DNA from: Paraprevotella sp.
GTDB taxonomy: Bacteria; Bacteroidota; Bacteroidia; Bacteroidales; Bacteroidaceae
Assembly (NCBI GenBank): GCA_017937925.1
Contig: JAGBCQ010000020.1
Location: 1-64,000 of the forward strand
Direction of reading: 5' to 3'
DNA: 64,000 nt
A model generated the notes under the pieces. It saw only the letters and a program-made list of their open reading frames with translations, was not told where the DNA came from and searched no databases. Below are positions 43,262-51,891 of this stretch, piece after piece. A program made the translations under genes and the position numbers. Within the stretch, counting starts at the first letter, position 1; the number at the start of each line of letters is the position of its first letter.

Positions 43262-44179
43262 ATGAAACCTACTTTGTTCTTATTGGCTGCCGGAATGGGT
43301 AGCCGTTATGGCGGTTTGAAACAATTGGACGGACTTGGTCCAAATGGTGAAACAATCATGGACTATTCCATTTATGACGCTATCCGCGCAGGATTTGGCA
43401 AGATTGTATGGGTTATCCGTAAAGATTTTGAAGAGCAATTCCGCACTCAGATTCTTTCAAAGTACGAGGGAAAAGTGGCTTGCGAACTATGCTTCCAAAG
43501 CATCGATGCTTTACCTGAAGGCTTTAAGTGCCCGGAAGGTCGCGTTAAACCATGGGGAACAAACCATGCCGTTCTAATGGGTAAAGACGTTATCAAAGAG
43601 CCATTTGCTGTTATCAATTGCGATGACTTCTATGGTCAAGACGCTTTCGCTTCTGTTGGTAAGTTCTTAAGCGAACTTCCTGAAGGTAGCAAAAACAAAT
43701 ATGCCATGGTTGGTTTCCGTTGCTGCAACACTTTGAGCGAAAATGGATCCGTAGCTCGCGGTATCTGCGTTTACGATGAAAACCATCATTTGACTGACGT
43801 TGTAGAACGTACAGAAATTATGCGTGTACCTGCAGACGGTCCGATTTGCTACAAAGATGAAAATGGTGAATGGATTGCAGTGGATGAGAATGTTCCTGTA
43901 TCTATGAATATGTGGGGATTCACACCCGATTACTTTGAGCACAGCGAAGCTTACTTCAAGGAGTTCCTTTCTGATCCTAAGAATATGGAAAACTTGAAAG
44001 CAGAATTCTTCATACCATTGATGGTCAACAAACTTATTAATGACGGTACTTCAACTTGCGAAGTTCTTGATACTACCTCCAAGTGGTTCGGTGTAACTTA
44101 TGCTGCCGACCGTGAGGCAACTGTAGAGCGTATCGCTCAATTAGTTAAGGATGGTGTATATCCTGAAAAGTTGTTCTAA
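43262..44179 (+). CDS. Sugar-phosphate nucleotidyltransferase family protein
   Basis: 305 residues. The N-terminus has the nucleotide-binding loop LLAAGMGSRYGGLKQLDGLGPNGE of this superfamily, and FAVINCDDFYGQDAF is the metal-binding aspartate block. The fold is that of GalU and RmlA enzymes, which make NDP-sugars, but the sequence belongs to a Bacteroidetes branch whose sugar is not known to me. It stands alone with its own promoter candidate and a strong terminator, so context gives no hint. Confidence 0.85.
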   Translation: MKPTLFLLAAGMGSRYGGLKQLDGLGPNGETIMDYSIYDAIRAGFGKIVWVIRKDFEEQFRTQILSKYEGKVACELCFQSIDALPEGFKCPEGRVKPWGTNHAVLMGKDVIKEPFAVINCDDFYGQDAFASVGKFLSELPEGSKNKYAMVGFRCCNTLSENGSVARGICVYDENHHLTDVVERTEIMRVPADGPICYKDENGEWIAVDENVPVSMNMWGFTPDYFEHSEAYFKEFLSDPKNMENLKAEFFIPLMVNKLINDGTSTCEVLDTTSKWFGVTYAADREATVERIAQLVKDGVYPEKLF

Positions 44180-44199
44180 AAAACAATAAACCATACATT

Positions 44200-44241
44200 A
44201 AAAAACTTCCTCATCGGTATTTGCTGATGAGGAAGTTTTTT
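44200..44241. terminator. Bidirectional terminator between convergent genes
   Basis: A perfect stem of 16 pairs (44200-44215 with 44226-44241) whose ends are six A and six T residues, so it works in either direction. It separates the nucleotidyltransferase and methyltransferase genes. Confidence 0.9.
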
Positions 44242-44262
44242 AATCTCCGTAGCGAAGTTATT

Positions 44263-44994
44263 TCATAATACCGTATTTCGTCTAGGCGTTAATCGAACCA
44301 AGTAGTCATAATGTTCTCCCTCCGCAACCAATTCTGCAACAAAACCATTTTGTTCTGCATAATAAGATAAGGTGGAAAAATCAACGTAAAGCCAATCAAA
44401 AGGTTCTCCTTTGATGCCTTTATACTGCATCCGGTAGTTCATTTCTCCGTAATAACCATCATTTAAGTCTATGTCAAGACTACCATCTTCATTCTCAAAG
44501 ATATAACGCAAATCGCTGGAGTCCATTAAAATAAAGCCTTCGGGTGCCAATAATTGTTTCATACGGTGAAAGAATTTCGGCATACCTTCAAGTCGTCCGA
44601 TGATACCCGAACCATTCATTAGCATCAGCACTGTGTCATATTGTCCCATGAAGCATTCATCATACAAATCAGACTCAAGAGCGACTTTCACCCCTCTTTG
44701 ACGCATCACTTCAACGGATTTGGGAGAAATATCTATCGCAGTCACCTGCATCCCCTTCGCTTGTAGAGCCAGACTATGGCAACCGGCTCCGGCTCCCACA
44801 TCCAAAACACGACCTTTACACAACGATAACGCCTGTTTTTCTAGCATAGGCATGTCATCTTCTTTCCTAAAAAGTGTTGCCACCGGCAACTCGTCTTCAT
44901 CAAACCCCGTAGCAAAAACTCGCAATCTTGCAGCCTTACCTGTTTCATAAAAATCTCTTATAGCCGCACCCATCGGGTCATTACGTTTATCCAT
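44263..44994 (-). CDS. Class I SAM-dependent methyltransferase
   Basis: 243 residues from the ATG at 44994 (MDKRNDPMG); ATGs at 45006 and 45024 are open but the last is too close to the -7 element at 45027-45034. The SAM-binding motif I is GRVLDVGAGAGCHSLALQAKG, followed by VTAIDISPKSVEVM (motif post-I) and YDTVLMLMNGSGIIG (motif II). Substrate unknown; the long C-terminal part (DLRYIFENEDGSLDIDLNDGYYGEMNYRM) may recognise it. Divergent from the copper ATPase gene with about 100 bases between the chosen starts. Confidence 0.87.
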   Translation of the reverse strand: MDKRNDPMGAAIRDFYETGKAARLRVFATGFDEDELPVATLFRKEDDMPMLEKQALSLCKGRVLDVGAGAGCHSLALQAKGMQVTAIDISPKSVEVMRQRGVKVALESDLYDECFMGQYDTVLMLMNGSGIIGRLEGMPKFFHRMKQLLAPEGFILMDSSDLRYIFENEDGSLDIDLNDGYYGEMNYRMQYKGIKGEPFDWLYVDFSTLSYYAEQNGFVAELVAEGEHYDYLVRLTPRRNTVL

Positions 44995-45026
44995 TATTTT
45001 TGTCATTTTCCGTTGTTTTTGCAAGG

Positions 45027-45034
45027 CAAAGATA
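45027..45034 (-). promoter_or_regulatory. Candidate -7 element for the methyltransferase gene
   Basis: TATCTTTG on the minus strand. Transcripts would start near 45020, which favours a start codon at 45006 or 44994 over 45024. Confidence 0.5.
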
Positions 45035-45067
45035 CGATAAAAATCCTTGTGTACGCAGATAATTCAC

Positions 45068-45075
45068 TATCTTTG
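45068..45075 (+). promoter_or_regulatory. Candidate -7 element for the copper ATPase gene
   Basis: TATCTTTG with a CTTG 18 bases upstream (45046-45049). It lies inside the longest open frame for the ATPase and so argues for a start after about 45082. Confidence 0.55.
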
Positions 45076-45096
45076 CGTCAAAGAACGATGTCATAT

Positions 45097-47562
45097 ATGA
45101 AATCTAATCAATATATAAAACAAACATTTCCTGTTCTGGGTATGAGTTGTGCCGCATGCGCTACTAGGATAAGCAAAACACTTAATAATCAAAATGGAGT
45201 ACGCTTGGCATCCGTTAATTATGCATCTTCCACCGCTACGATTGAATACGACGAATCCGTTTGCAATCCTCAAACATTAAAATACTCATTGCAATCTATC
45301 GGGTACGACTTACTCATAGAAACTGACAAAAAGCAATTGGAAGAAAAGGTCAAGACGGCACGTTCTGAAAAGTTCAACTTACTGAAACGACAAACCATCA
45401 TTGCTGCATTACTTGCATTTCCTGTAGCTATTATTGGAATGTTTTTCATGAATATCCCCTACGCCAATATAATTATGTGCCTTCTCGCTACACCGGTTGT
45501 TTTCGTATGTGGCAAGGATTTTCATATCAACGCTTGGAAACAATTACGCCATGCGACCGTCAATATGGATACGCTCGTATCCAACAGCACACTTATCGCC
45601 TACTTTTTCAGTCTTTTCAATATGCTCTTTCCCGAATTCTGGTTACGACGCGGGATTGAGCCTCATGTTTATTTTGAAGCATCAAGTGTTATCATAGCCT
45701 TTATCCTTTTAGGACGACTTTTGGAAGAACGCGCAAAAGGTAATACATCTGCCGCCATACAAAAGTTGATGGGATTGCAACCAAAAACTGTCATACTTGT
45801 CAATGAAAAAGGAGAAAGTAAAGAAATAAATATTGATGACATCCGTATCGGCGACATTATCAAAGTCAGACCGGGAGAAAAAATAGCTGTGGATGGGATT
45901 ATCACTGAGGGCAGTTCATACGTTGACGAGAGTATGTTGAGTGGCGAGCCCATTGCGATTGAAAAAAAAGAAGGGACGCATGTTTATGCCGGAACGTTAA
46001 ACCAACGAGGTTCCTTCTGTTTCAAAGCCGAGAAAGTTGGTAGTGACACATTGTTATCTCAAATCATTCGCTTGGTACAAGAAGCACAAGGCAGTAAAGC
46101 ACCAGTACAACATTTTGTTGATAAAATTGCTTCTATATTCGTTCCTACCATTATCTCTATAGCGATACTCTCATTCATTCTTTGGTGGACACTTTCACCC
46201 GAAAACGGTTTTACGCATGGTCTTCTTGCTCTAGTTACCGTACTGATTATTGCCTGTCCTTGCGCTCTCGGTTTAGCAACTCCGACGGCCATAATGGTGG
46301 GCATAGGAAAAGGGGCGGAGAACGGCATCCTAATCAAAGATGCAGAGAGTTTGGAAATTGCCCGAAACATTGACACCATTGTTTTAGATAAGACAGGCAC
46401 CATTACCGAAGGGCAACCACATGTAATAAGTTTAGTGTGGAATGACTCCGTACCGCCTTTAAACGATGTCCTATATAGTTTGGAAAAATTATCCGAACAT
46501 CCTTTAGCAGAAGCCATTACCCAACATCTTAAAGGTAAGGAACTTCATATTGATAATTTTGAAAGTCTCACCGGTTTTGGTGTCAAAGGACAATACAATG
46601 GAATAACTTATTATGCCGGGAATCGCAGACTTTTGTTAGATAAAAACATCTCTATAGAAGATAAATTAGAAAAAGTTGCTGATAAAATGCAACAAAAGGG
46701 ATATACAGTTATTTGGTTCACCAACGAAACAACTACACTCGCTGTATTATCTATTAGCGACCGTGTAAAAGAATCCTCAAGACAAGCCGTTGCAGAATTA
46801 AAAGAAATGGGCATTGAAATTTATATGCTTACCGGTGACAATCAAGATTCTGCCAAGCACATTGCCGAAGCAGTTGGTATTCAGCATTATCATTCAGAAG
46901 TTTCACCGCAAGAAAAGCACGATTTCATCGAAAGAATACAAGATAGCGGTCACGTTACTGCCATGGTAGGCGATGGCATCAATGACAGTGCAGCATTGGC
47001 ACGCGCTGATTTAAGTATCGCAATGGGACACGGCAGTGACATCGCCATGAGTGTAGCACAAACGACTATTATATCGTCCGACCTTCGTAAAATTGCTGAG
47101 ACAATCCGCCTATCACGCCACACCGTCCGCACCATACGCCAGAACCTGTTTTGGGCTTTTTTCTATAACATCATCAGCGTACCCATTGCAGCCGGTATTC
47201 TCTATCCCGTATGCGATTTTCTATTGAATCCCATGATTGCAGGTGCCGCTATGGCATTAAGCAGCGTCAGCGTGGTAAGCAATAGTTTGCGATTAAGGAA
47301 AGCCAATATAAAAGGAGAAGATAAAATTTTGCCCAAACCTATTCAAATCGTCCAAAAGGCCTACCGAATAGAGGGAATGATGTGCCAACACTGTCAAGCG
47401 CGCGTTGAAAAAGCTCTCAATAGCATTGAAGGAGTTCATGCCTCCGTCAGCCTGAACCCTCCGATAGCTGTTATTGAATTTGATGAAGAAGTTATCCCTT
47501 TGGATAGATTACAGGAGCCACTAACTGAAGACGATTATAAAATATACGAATCAGACTTATGA
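45097..47562 (+). CDS. copA: Copper-exporting P-type ATPase with N- and C-terminal metal-binding domains
   Basis: 821 residues from the ATG at 45097 (another at 45088 is possible). The order is: metal-binding domain with GMSCAAC (C18, C21), membrane pairs, actuator domain with LSGEP, the CPC metal channel motif (IIACPCALGLATPTA), phosphorylation site DKTGT, SEHPLAEA, GDGINDSAAL, and two last membrane helices. After these comes a second metal-binding domain with GMMCQHC at the very C-terminus, an uncommon place for it. CPC with these domains means Cu(I) or Ag(I) export. Its stop overlaps the start of the following flavodoxin-ferredoxin gene. Confidence 0.94.
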   Translation: MKSNQYIKQTFPVLGMSCAACATRISKTLNNQNGVRLASVNYASSTATIEYDESVCNPQTLKYSLQSIGYDLLIETDKKQLEEKVKTARSEKFNLLKRQTIIAALLAFPVAIIGMFFMNIPYANIIMCLLATPVVFVCGKDFHINAWKQLRHATVNMDTLVSNSTLIAYFFSLFNMLFPEFWLRRGIEPHVYFEASSVIIAFILLGRLLEERAKGNTSAAIQKLMGLQPKTVILVNEKGESKEINIDDIRIGDIIKVRPGEKIAVDGIITEGSSYVDESMLSGEPIAIEKKEGTHVYAGTLNQRGSFCFKAEKVGSDTLLSQIIRLVQEAQGSKAPVQHFVDKIASIFVPTIISIAILSFILWWTLSPENGFTHGLLALVTVLIIACPCALGLATPTAIMVGIGKGAENGILIKDAESLEIARNIDTIVLDKTGTITEGQPHVISLVWNDSVPPLNDVLYSLEKLSEHPLAEAITQHLKGKELHIDNFESLTGFGVKGQYNGITYYAGNRRLLLDKNISIEDKLEKVADKMQQKGYTVIWFTNETTTLAVLSISDRVKESSRQAVAELKEMGIEIYMLTGDNQDSAKHIAEAVGIQHYHSEVSPQEKHDFIERIQDSGHVTAMVGDGINDSAALARADLSIAMGHGSDIAMSVAQTTIISSDLRKIAETIRLSRHTVRTIRQNLFWAFFYNIISVPIAAGILYPVCDFLLNPMIAGAAMALSSVSVVSNSLRLRKANIKGEDKILPKPIQIVQKAYRIEGMMCQHCQARVEKALNSIEGVHASVSLNPPIAVIEFDEEVIPLDRLQEPLTEDDYKIYESDL

Positions 47563-48404
47563 TGAAACTAGACAAATTGTGCGTAGGGTACTACTCTCCT
47601 ACACGAACTTCAAGAACCATTGCTCACGCGATTGCCGAAGGCATGAACATCGCACGACGTGAAGATTTAGACCTCACAACTGATAATGGAATAGGACCTA
47701 TTCTCGTAAAAGATTCCATTTGCATTATCTCCGTACCGGTTTATGGAGGGCTTATTGCGCCAATCGCAGCACAACGTTTACGAAGACTACAAGCAACCAA
47801 TTGTGTTGCCATTCCGGTAGTGGTATATGGCAACCGTGACTATGAGGACGCATTGGTACAACTGCGCGATTTATTGATAGAGCAAGGGTTTACAATACTA
47901 TGCGGTGCCACCTTCATTGGGGAACATTCGTATAGTCGTAGTGAAATGCCTATTGCTGAGGGACGTCCCGATAAGATAGACATACAAATTGCGAAAGATT
48001 TCGGTAGAAAAGCCTTGATACGTTTACAAGAGCAACTACATATCGGAAATATTACCGATACTTATGACAAAGACTTCGCTTTAATGTACGAACAGCCTTT
48101 AAACTCGCTCATCACTTCTCCGAAAATAAAAGGGAACATCCCTTATAAGACGCTTCGGCCATCGACTCCGCAAGCCCCACTTGTCAACGAGAACTGCTAC
48201 GGATGCGGCGAATGTTTGGATTGGTGTCCTACAGGCGCCATCACGTTGACAGATGGTCGTTCCATTACTCAAATAGAACTATGTACCAAGTGTTGCGCAT
48301 GCGTTAAATTCTGTCCCGTCGGAGGACGAACTTTTGACACACCATACACAGCCATGCTTCATGAGAAGTGCAAAGAACGGCGAGAAGCCGAACTTTTCAT
48401 ATAA
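47559..48404 (+). CDS. Flavodoxin-like protein with two 4Fe-4S clusters (EFR1-type)
   Basis: 281 residues. The first 180 form a flavodoxin-like fold (LCVGYYSPTRTSRTIAHAIAEG for the FMN phosphate, then SICIISVPVYGGLIAPIA and AIPVVVYGNRDYEDAL). The C-terminal 80 hold two ferredoxin motifs, CYGCGECLDWCP and CTKCCACVKFCP. It is an electron-transfer protein of the cytoplasm with unknown partners. Start overlaps the copA stop (ATGATG), so it is translated together with the copper pump; whether it helps redox handling of copper is only a guess. Confidence 0.88.
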   Translation: MMKLDKLCVGYYSPTRTSRTIAHAIAEGMNIARREDLDLTTDNGIGPILVKDSICIISVPVYGGLIAPIAAQRLRRLQATNCVAIPVVVYGNRDYEDALVQLRDLLIEQGFTILCGATFIGEHSYSRSEMPIAEGRPDKIDIQIAKDFGRKALIRLQEQLHIGNITDTYDKDFALMYEQPLNSLITSPKIKGNIPYKTLRPSTPQAPLVNENCYGCGECLDWCPTGAITLTDGRSITQIELCTKCCACVKFCPVGGRTFDTPYTAMLHEKCKERREAELFI

Positions 48405-48455
48405 TGTCCTTAATAGTTCAGCCAATGGTTACAAAGTACTTTTTACAATTTTATG

Positions 48456-48486
48456 CTTGTATTCCCGATATTTTTTCTTAATTTCG
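48456..48486 (+). promoter_or_regulatory. Possible promoter of the EIIC-kduI pair
   Basis: CTTG (48456-48459), 19 bases, TAATTTCG (48479-48486): one mismatch in each element, with good spacing, 49 bases before the ATG at 48536. Confidence 0.5.
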
Positions 48487-48535
48487 CCAAACCTTAAACT
48501 GCATTATATTAAAAATTAAATAAACTATTGAAAAC

Positions 48536-49909
48536 ATGGAAGCTGTATTCAGTTACATTATCGGTTTGGGCGCTGCCGTTATGATGCCCATTATCTTTAC
48601 CATCTTGGGTGTTTGCATCCGTATCCCTTTTGCTAAGGCTCTGAAAAGCGGTCTGTACGTAGGTGTTGGTTTCGTCGGTTTATCCGTCATTACCGGTTTG
48701 CTCACCAGCAGTCTAGGCCCTGCCCTTTCAAAAGTTGTAGAAATTTATGAGTTGGAATTAGGCGTATTTGACATGGGTTGGCCGGCTGCAGCATCAGTGG
48801 CATACAACACTTCGGTAGGTGCGTTCATCATTCCCGTGTGCTTAGCTGTAAATCTCGTTTTATTACTATGCAAATGTACTCGTACCGTCAATATTGACTT
48901 ATGGAACTATTGGCATTTTGCCTTTATAGGAGCTGTAGTTTATTTTATGACTAATAGTATTGGATGGGGCTTTTTCGCAGCTATCATTTGCTACATCATA
49001 ACGTTGGTATTGGCAGACTATACTGCGGAGAAATTCCAAAAGTTCTATGACAAAATGGATGGTATTTCTATACCTCAGCCATTCTGTCAAGGATTTGTAC
49101 CCTTTGCCGTTGCTATCAACAAACTATTGGACTTGATTCCGGGTTTTGACAAATTGAACATTGACGCAGAAGGGATGAAAAAGAAGTTCGGATTATTGGG
49201 CGAACCTCTTTTCCTTGGAGTACTTGTCGGCTGTGGCATAGGCACTCTGGCTTGCAATGGAACACAAGAACTGATTGACGGTATTCCCGGCATATTAGGA
49301 TTAGGCATCAAAATGGGAGCCGTTATGGAACTTATCCCACGTATCACAAGTTTGTTTATCGAGGGATTGCGTCCTATTTCAGACGCTACACGCGAACTTA
49401 TCTCAAAGAAGTTCGGAGAAAAAGCAAGTTTGTACATCGGAATGAGTCCTGCTCTCGTTATCGGACATCCCGCAACACTCGTCGTTTCATTGCTTTTGAT
49501 ACCTGTAACGTTAGTTTTGGCTGTTGTACTTCCTGGTAATGAGTTCTTACCCTTGGCCTCACTTGCCGGAATGTTCTACGTTTTCCCATTGATTCTTCCT
49601 ATAACAAAAGGCAACGTACTGAAAACATTTATCATCGGTTTGGTCATGATGATAATCGGACTTTATTTCGTAACCTACATGGCCAATGACTTTACGTTGG
49701 CAGCTCACGACGTGTATGCAAAAACACAAGATGCTGCCGTTAAAATTCCGGAAGGGTTCAAGGGCGGTGCGCTTGACTTTGCATCAAGTCCGTTGGCAGT
49801 CCTCATTTATGCGCTTACTAAGTATAGCACATATATTGGTGCAGCAGTGTTAAGTCTTATAACATTGGCACTTGTCTTTTGGAATCGTCATAACATCAAC
49901 AAGAAATAA
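48536..49909 (+). CDS. Orphan GatC-type (galactitol EIIC) membrane transporter
   Basis: 457 residues with about ten to eleven hydrophobic segments. It matches the PTS galactitol EIIC family in length and layout (FSYIIGLGAAVMMPIIFTILGVCIRIPFAKALKSGLYVGVGFVGL near the start; GLLGEPLFLGVLVGCGIGTLACNG in the middle). No EIIA, EIIB, HPr or EI gene is near, so it probably works as a secondary transporter and not by phosphotransfer. The exported KduI encoded 22 bases downstream makes a uronic acid breakdown product its likely cargo; that is inference. Confidence 0.87.
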   Translation: MEAVFSYIIGLGAAVMMPIIFTILGVCIRIPFAKALKSGLYVGVGFVGLSVITGLLTSSLGPALSKVVEIYELELGVFDMGWPAAASVAYNTSVGAFIIPVCLAVNLVLLLCKCTRTVNIDLWNYWHFAFIGAVVYFMTNSIGWGFFAAIICYIITLVLADYTAEKFQKFYDKMDGISIPQPFCQGFVPFAVAINKLLDLIPGFDKLNIDAEGMKKKFGLLGEPLFLGVLVGCGIGTLACNGTQELIDGIPGILGLGIKMGAVMELIPRITSLFIEGLRPISDATRELISKKFGEKASLYIGMSPALVIGHPATLVVSLLLIPVTLVLAVVLPGNEFLPLASLAGMFYVFPLILPITKGNVLKTFIIGLVMMIIGLYFVTYMANDFTLAAHDVYAKTQDAAVKIPEGFKGGALDFASSPLAVLIYALTKYSTYIGAAVLSLITLALVFWNRHNINKK

Positions 49910-49930
49910 TCTATTAAAACAATTATAATC

Positions 49931-50872
49931 ATGAAAAAATTAGTTATCGCATTGTTTATGGGGTTAGGCTCATTAGCCTCATATGCCCAAGTGAATTATA
50001 CTGTACAAACAGCTTGTCATCCACAAGACGTTAAGCACTACGACACTGAGCGCTTACGCGAAGCATTCTTAATGGAAAAAGTCATGGTGACAGACGAAAT
50101 CAACGTGACTTATACTCTTTACGACCGCTTGATTTTTGGTGGCGCCATGCCTGTTAACAAGGTTCTTAAATTGGAAAGTTTCTATGAACTAAAAGCTGAG
50201 CATTTCCTTGACCGCCGTGAGTTAGGTGTCATCAACGTTGGTGGCGACGGCGTTGTAACAGTTGACGGCAAGGAATACCCTATGAAGTTCAAAGAAGGAT
50301 TGTATGTAGGTTGTGGAAAGAAAGAAGTTACATTCAAAAGTAATGACCCCGCAAACCCTGCAAAGTTCTACATCAACTCAACTCCTGCATACAAAGAATA
50401 CGTCACTCAATTGATTACTACAGACAAAAATGCGGATAAGAAAAAATATGCTATCGCACAATCTGACAAATATGGCAAAATGGAAGACAGCAACGACCGC
50501 GTTGTAAATCAACTTATCGTAAGCTCTGTATTAGGAAAAGTCAAAGGTGGTGGTACCAACCAACTACAAATGGGATTAACTGAGTTAAAACCGGGTTCTG
50601 TTTGGAACACAATGCCGGCACACACACATACCCGCCGTATGGAAGCTTATTTCTACTTTAACGTTCCTGAAGGCAATGCTATCTGCCATTTGATGGGCGA
50701 GCCCAAACAACAACGTTTGGTTTGGATGCACAACGAACAAGCCATTACATCACCGGAATGGTCTATCCACGCAGCTGCAGGAACAAGCAACTACATGTTC
50801 ATTTGGGGCATGGGTGGCGAGAACCTGAACTATGGCGACAAGGATGAAATCAAGTACACTGAAATGAGATAA
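49931..50872 (+). CDS. kduI: 5-keto-4-deoxyuronate isomerase with a signal peptide
   Basis: 313 residues. The body aligns well with KduI: EFLVEKV-like [34 protein letters not shown]-like [21 protein letters not shown] and [22 protein letters not shown]. The zinc ligands of the family fall at H231, H233, E238 and H280. Unlike the cytoplasmic E. coli enzyme (278 residues) it begins with a classical signal peptide ([20 protein letters not shown]), so it should act in the periplasm. An insertion of about 25 residues occurs near 165-190. It isomerises the 4-deoxy uronate released from unsaturated glycan fragments. It pairs with the EIIC-like transporter just upstream. Confidence 0.93.
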   Translation: MKKLVIALFMGLGSLASYAQVNYTVQTACHPQDVKHYDTERLREAFLMEKVMVTDEINVTYTLYDRLIFGGAMPVNKVLKLESFYELKAEHFLDRRELGVINVGGDGVVTVDGKEYPMKFKEGLYVGCGKKEVTFKSNDPANPAKFYINSTPAYKEYVTQLITTDKNADKKKYAIAQSDKYGKMEDSNDRVVNQLIVSSVLGKVKGGGTNQLQMGLTELKPGSVWNTMPAHTHTRRMEAYFYFNVPEGNAICHLMGEPKQQRLVWMHNEQAITSPEWSIHAAAGTSNYMFIWGMGGENLNYGDKDEIKYTEMR

Positions 50873-50894
50873 AAAAGAAGAATCAGCCATAAAC

Positions 50895-50935
50895 AATAGA
50901 ACCGCTAGGAAAGTCTTAGCGGTTCTATTATTTTC
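50895..50935 (+). terminator. Terminator after kduI
   Basis: A perfect 13-bp stem (50895-50907 with 50917-50929) with a 9-base loop and a short T-rich tail on the plus strand, 23 bases after the kduI stop. Confidence 0.75.
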
Positions 50936-50947
50936 GATTGAATTATC

Positions 50948-51718
50948 TTAAAAATTCACTCCTATGTTTGCAGAAAAGATACCACATTTTGTTTTTTCCG
51001 TAATTTCATTAAAATCTAAAGCATATCCTATTCCAATATTGATTCTTTTATAATCAAGCGAAGCTCCAATTTGCCAACCGACTTGCGCTCTATTCCACAC
51101 ATATTCTCTGCCAATTTCATCTTCATCAAAACAATTTACTTTCTCTTCAAAGTTTAATGAAGAGTAAAATTCAGCCCATGCTTCACTTCCTAAATTATAA
51201 AATATATCATTCATTAAATCACTTGAAATAGTTGTTTCTAATTTAGCCTTCTCTTTAGCCATTAGATTTACCCTAACATAGAAACCGGTATAAGGTTTTA
51301 TTGAAACATTATCATTTATCTTAACGCAATATACGATATTCAATGGTATCTTTAGTCCTAATTGCGTAATAGAAGCCTCTGCTTCTGTAAGCACATCACT
51401 ATAACCATAATCTGACATATCAATTACCTGTTCCTCTGTTTCTTTGTACTTCGCAAAATTGATTGTCCCTCCGAGTTCCATAAATAAAGGAACTTTTTTT
51501 GCCAATTTAAAAGCATGTACATACCCTACACTTGCACCATTGAATTTATAATCAAAAGCGCCATCAACATCTACTTTTGCTTTAGTTCTATCATAAGAGA
51601 ACCGTAATCCTTTCCATCCTTCATTGTTGCTTTTTAGCATCTTGCCAGAATCCTGTGCAATAGCTGATGATGAGCACAAAAGCGCAACCAACAGAATAAA
51701 TAAATTAATTCTTTTCAT
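50948..51718 (-). CDS. Outer-membrane beta-barrel protein
   Basis: 256 residues: signal peptide of about 21 residues (ending SSAIAQ), then strands such as GLRFSYDRTKAKVDV, PLFMELGGTINFAKY, IPLNIVYCVKINDNVSIKPYTGFYVRVNLM and RINIGIGYALDFNEI, ending GVNF with terminal phenylalanine. It is of the same broad barrel type as the protein at 9170-9871 but not close to the 979/2429 pair. A promoter with TATCTTTG precedes it. Function unknown. Confidence 0.8.
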   Translation of the reverse strand: MKRINLFILLVALLCSSSAIAQDSGKMLKSNNEGWKGLRFSYDRTKAKVDVDGAFDYKFNGASVGYVHAFKLAKKVPLFMELGGTINFAKYKETEEQVIDMSDYGYSDVLTEAEASITQLGLKIPLNIVYCVKINDNVSIKPYTGFYVRVNLMAKEKAKLETTISSDLMNDIFYNLGSEAWAEFYSSLNFEEKVNCFDEDEIGREYVWNRAQVGWQIGASLDYKRINIGIGYALDFNEITEKTKCGIFSANIGVNF

Positions 51719-51746
51719 ATTACTTAATTTTAGTTTACATACCTTA

Positions 51747-51778
51747 CAAAGATAAGAAGTCTAATTATCATTAACAAG
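51747..51778 (-). promoter_or_regulatory. Promoter of the barrel gene at 50948-51718
   Basis: On the minus strand CTTG (51775-51778), 20 bases, TATCTTTG (51747-51754); one mismatch in the -33 element. Leader of about 22 bases. Confidence 0.65.
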
Positions 51779-51854
51779 TCCTCATTAATATAAAATAACG
51801 CTCGCTCATAAAAATACTAAATATTGTTTAATTAACTTTGACTAACTAAAAGCT

Positions 51855-51886
51855 TTTGGTTCTTCCACCAAATAGCCTTACCTTTA
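51855..51886 (+). promoter_or_regulatory. Promoter of the amidase gene
   Basis: TTTG (51855-51858), 20 bases, TACCTTTA (51879-51886), one mismatch. The -7 element ends only 5 bases before the chosen ATG at 51892, so the transcript would be nearly or fully leaderless. Confidence 0.55.
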
Positions 51887-51891
51887 CACAC

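Noticed and set aside
48536-49909. Complete galactitol phosphotransferase system
   Set aside because: No EIIA, EIIB, EI or HPr genes are adjacent; only the membrane component is present.
51727-51851. Second inverted-repeat pair (TTTTAGTT / AACTAAAA) between divergent promoters
   Set aside because: Only 8 bases of complementarity in AT-rich DNA, expected by chance; not comparable with the 20-bp arms at 1696-1882.
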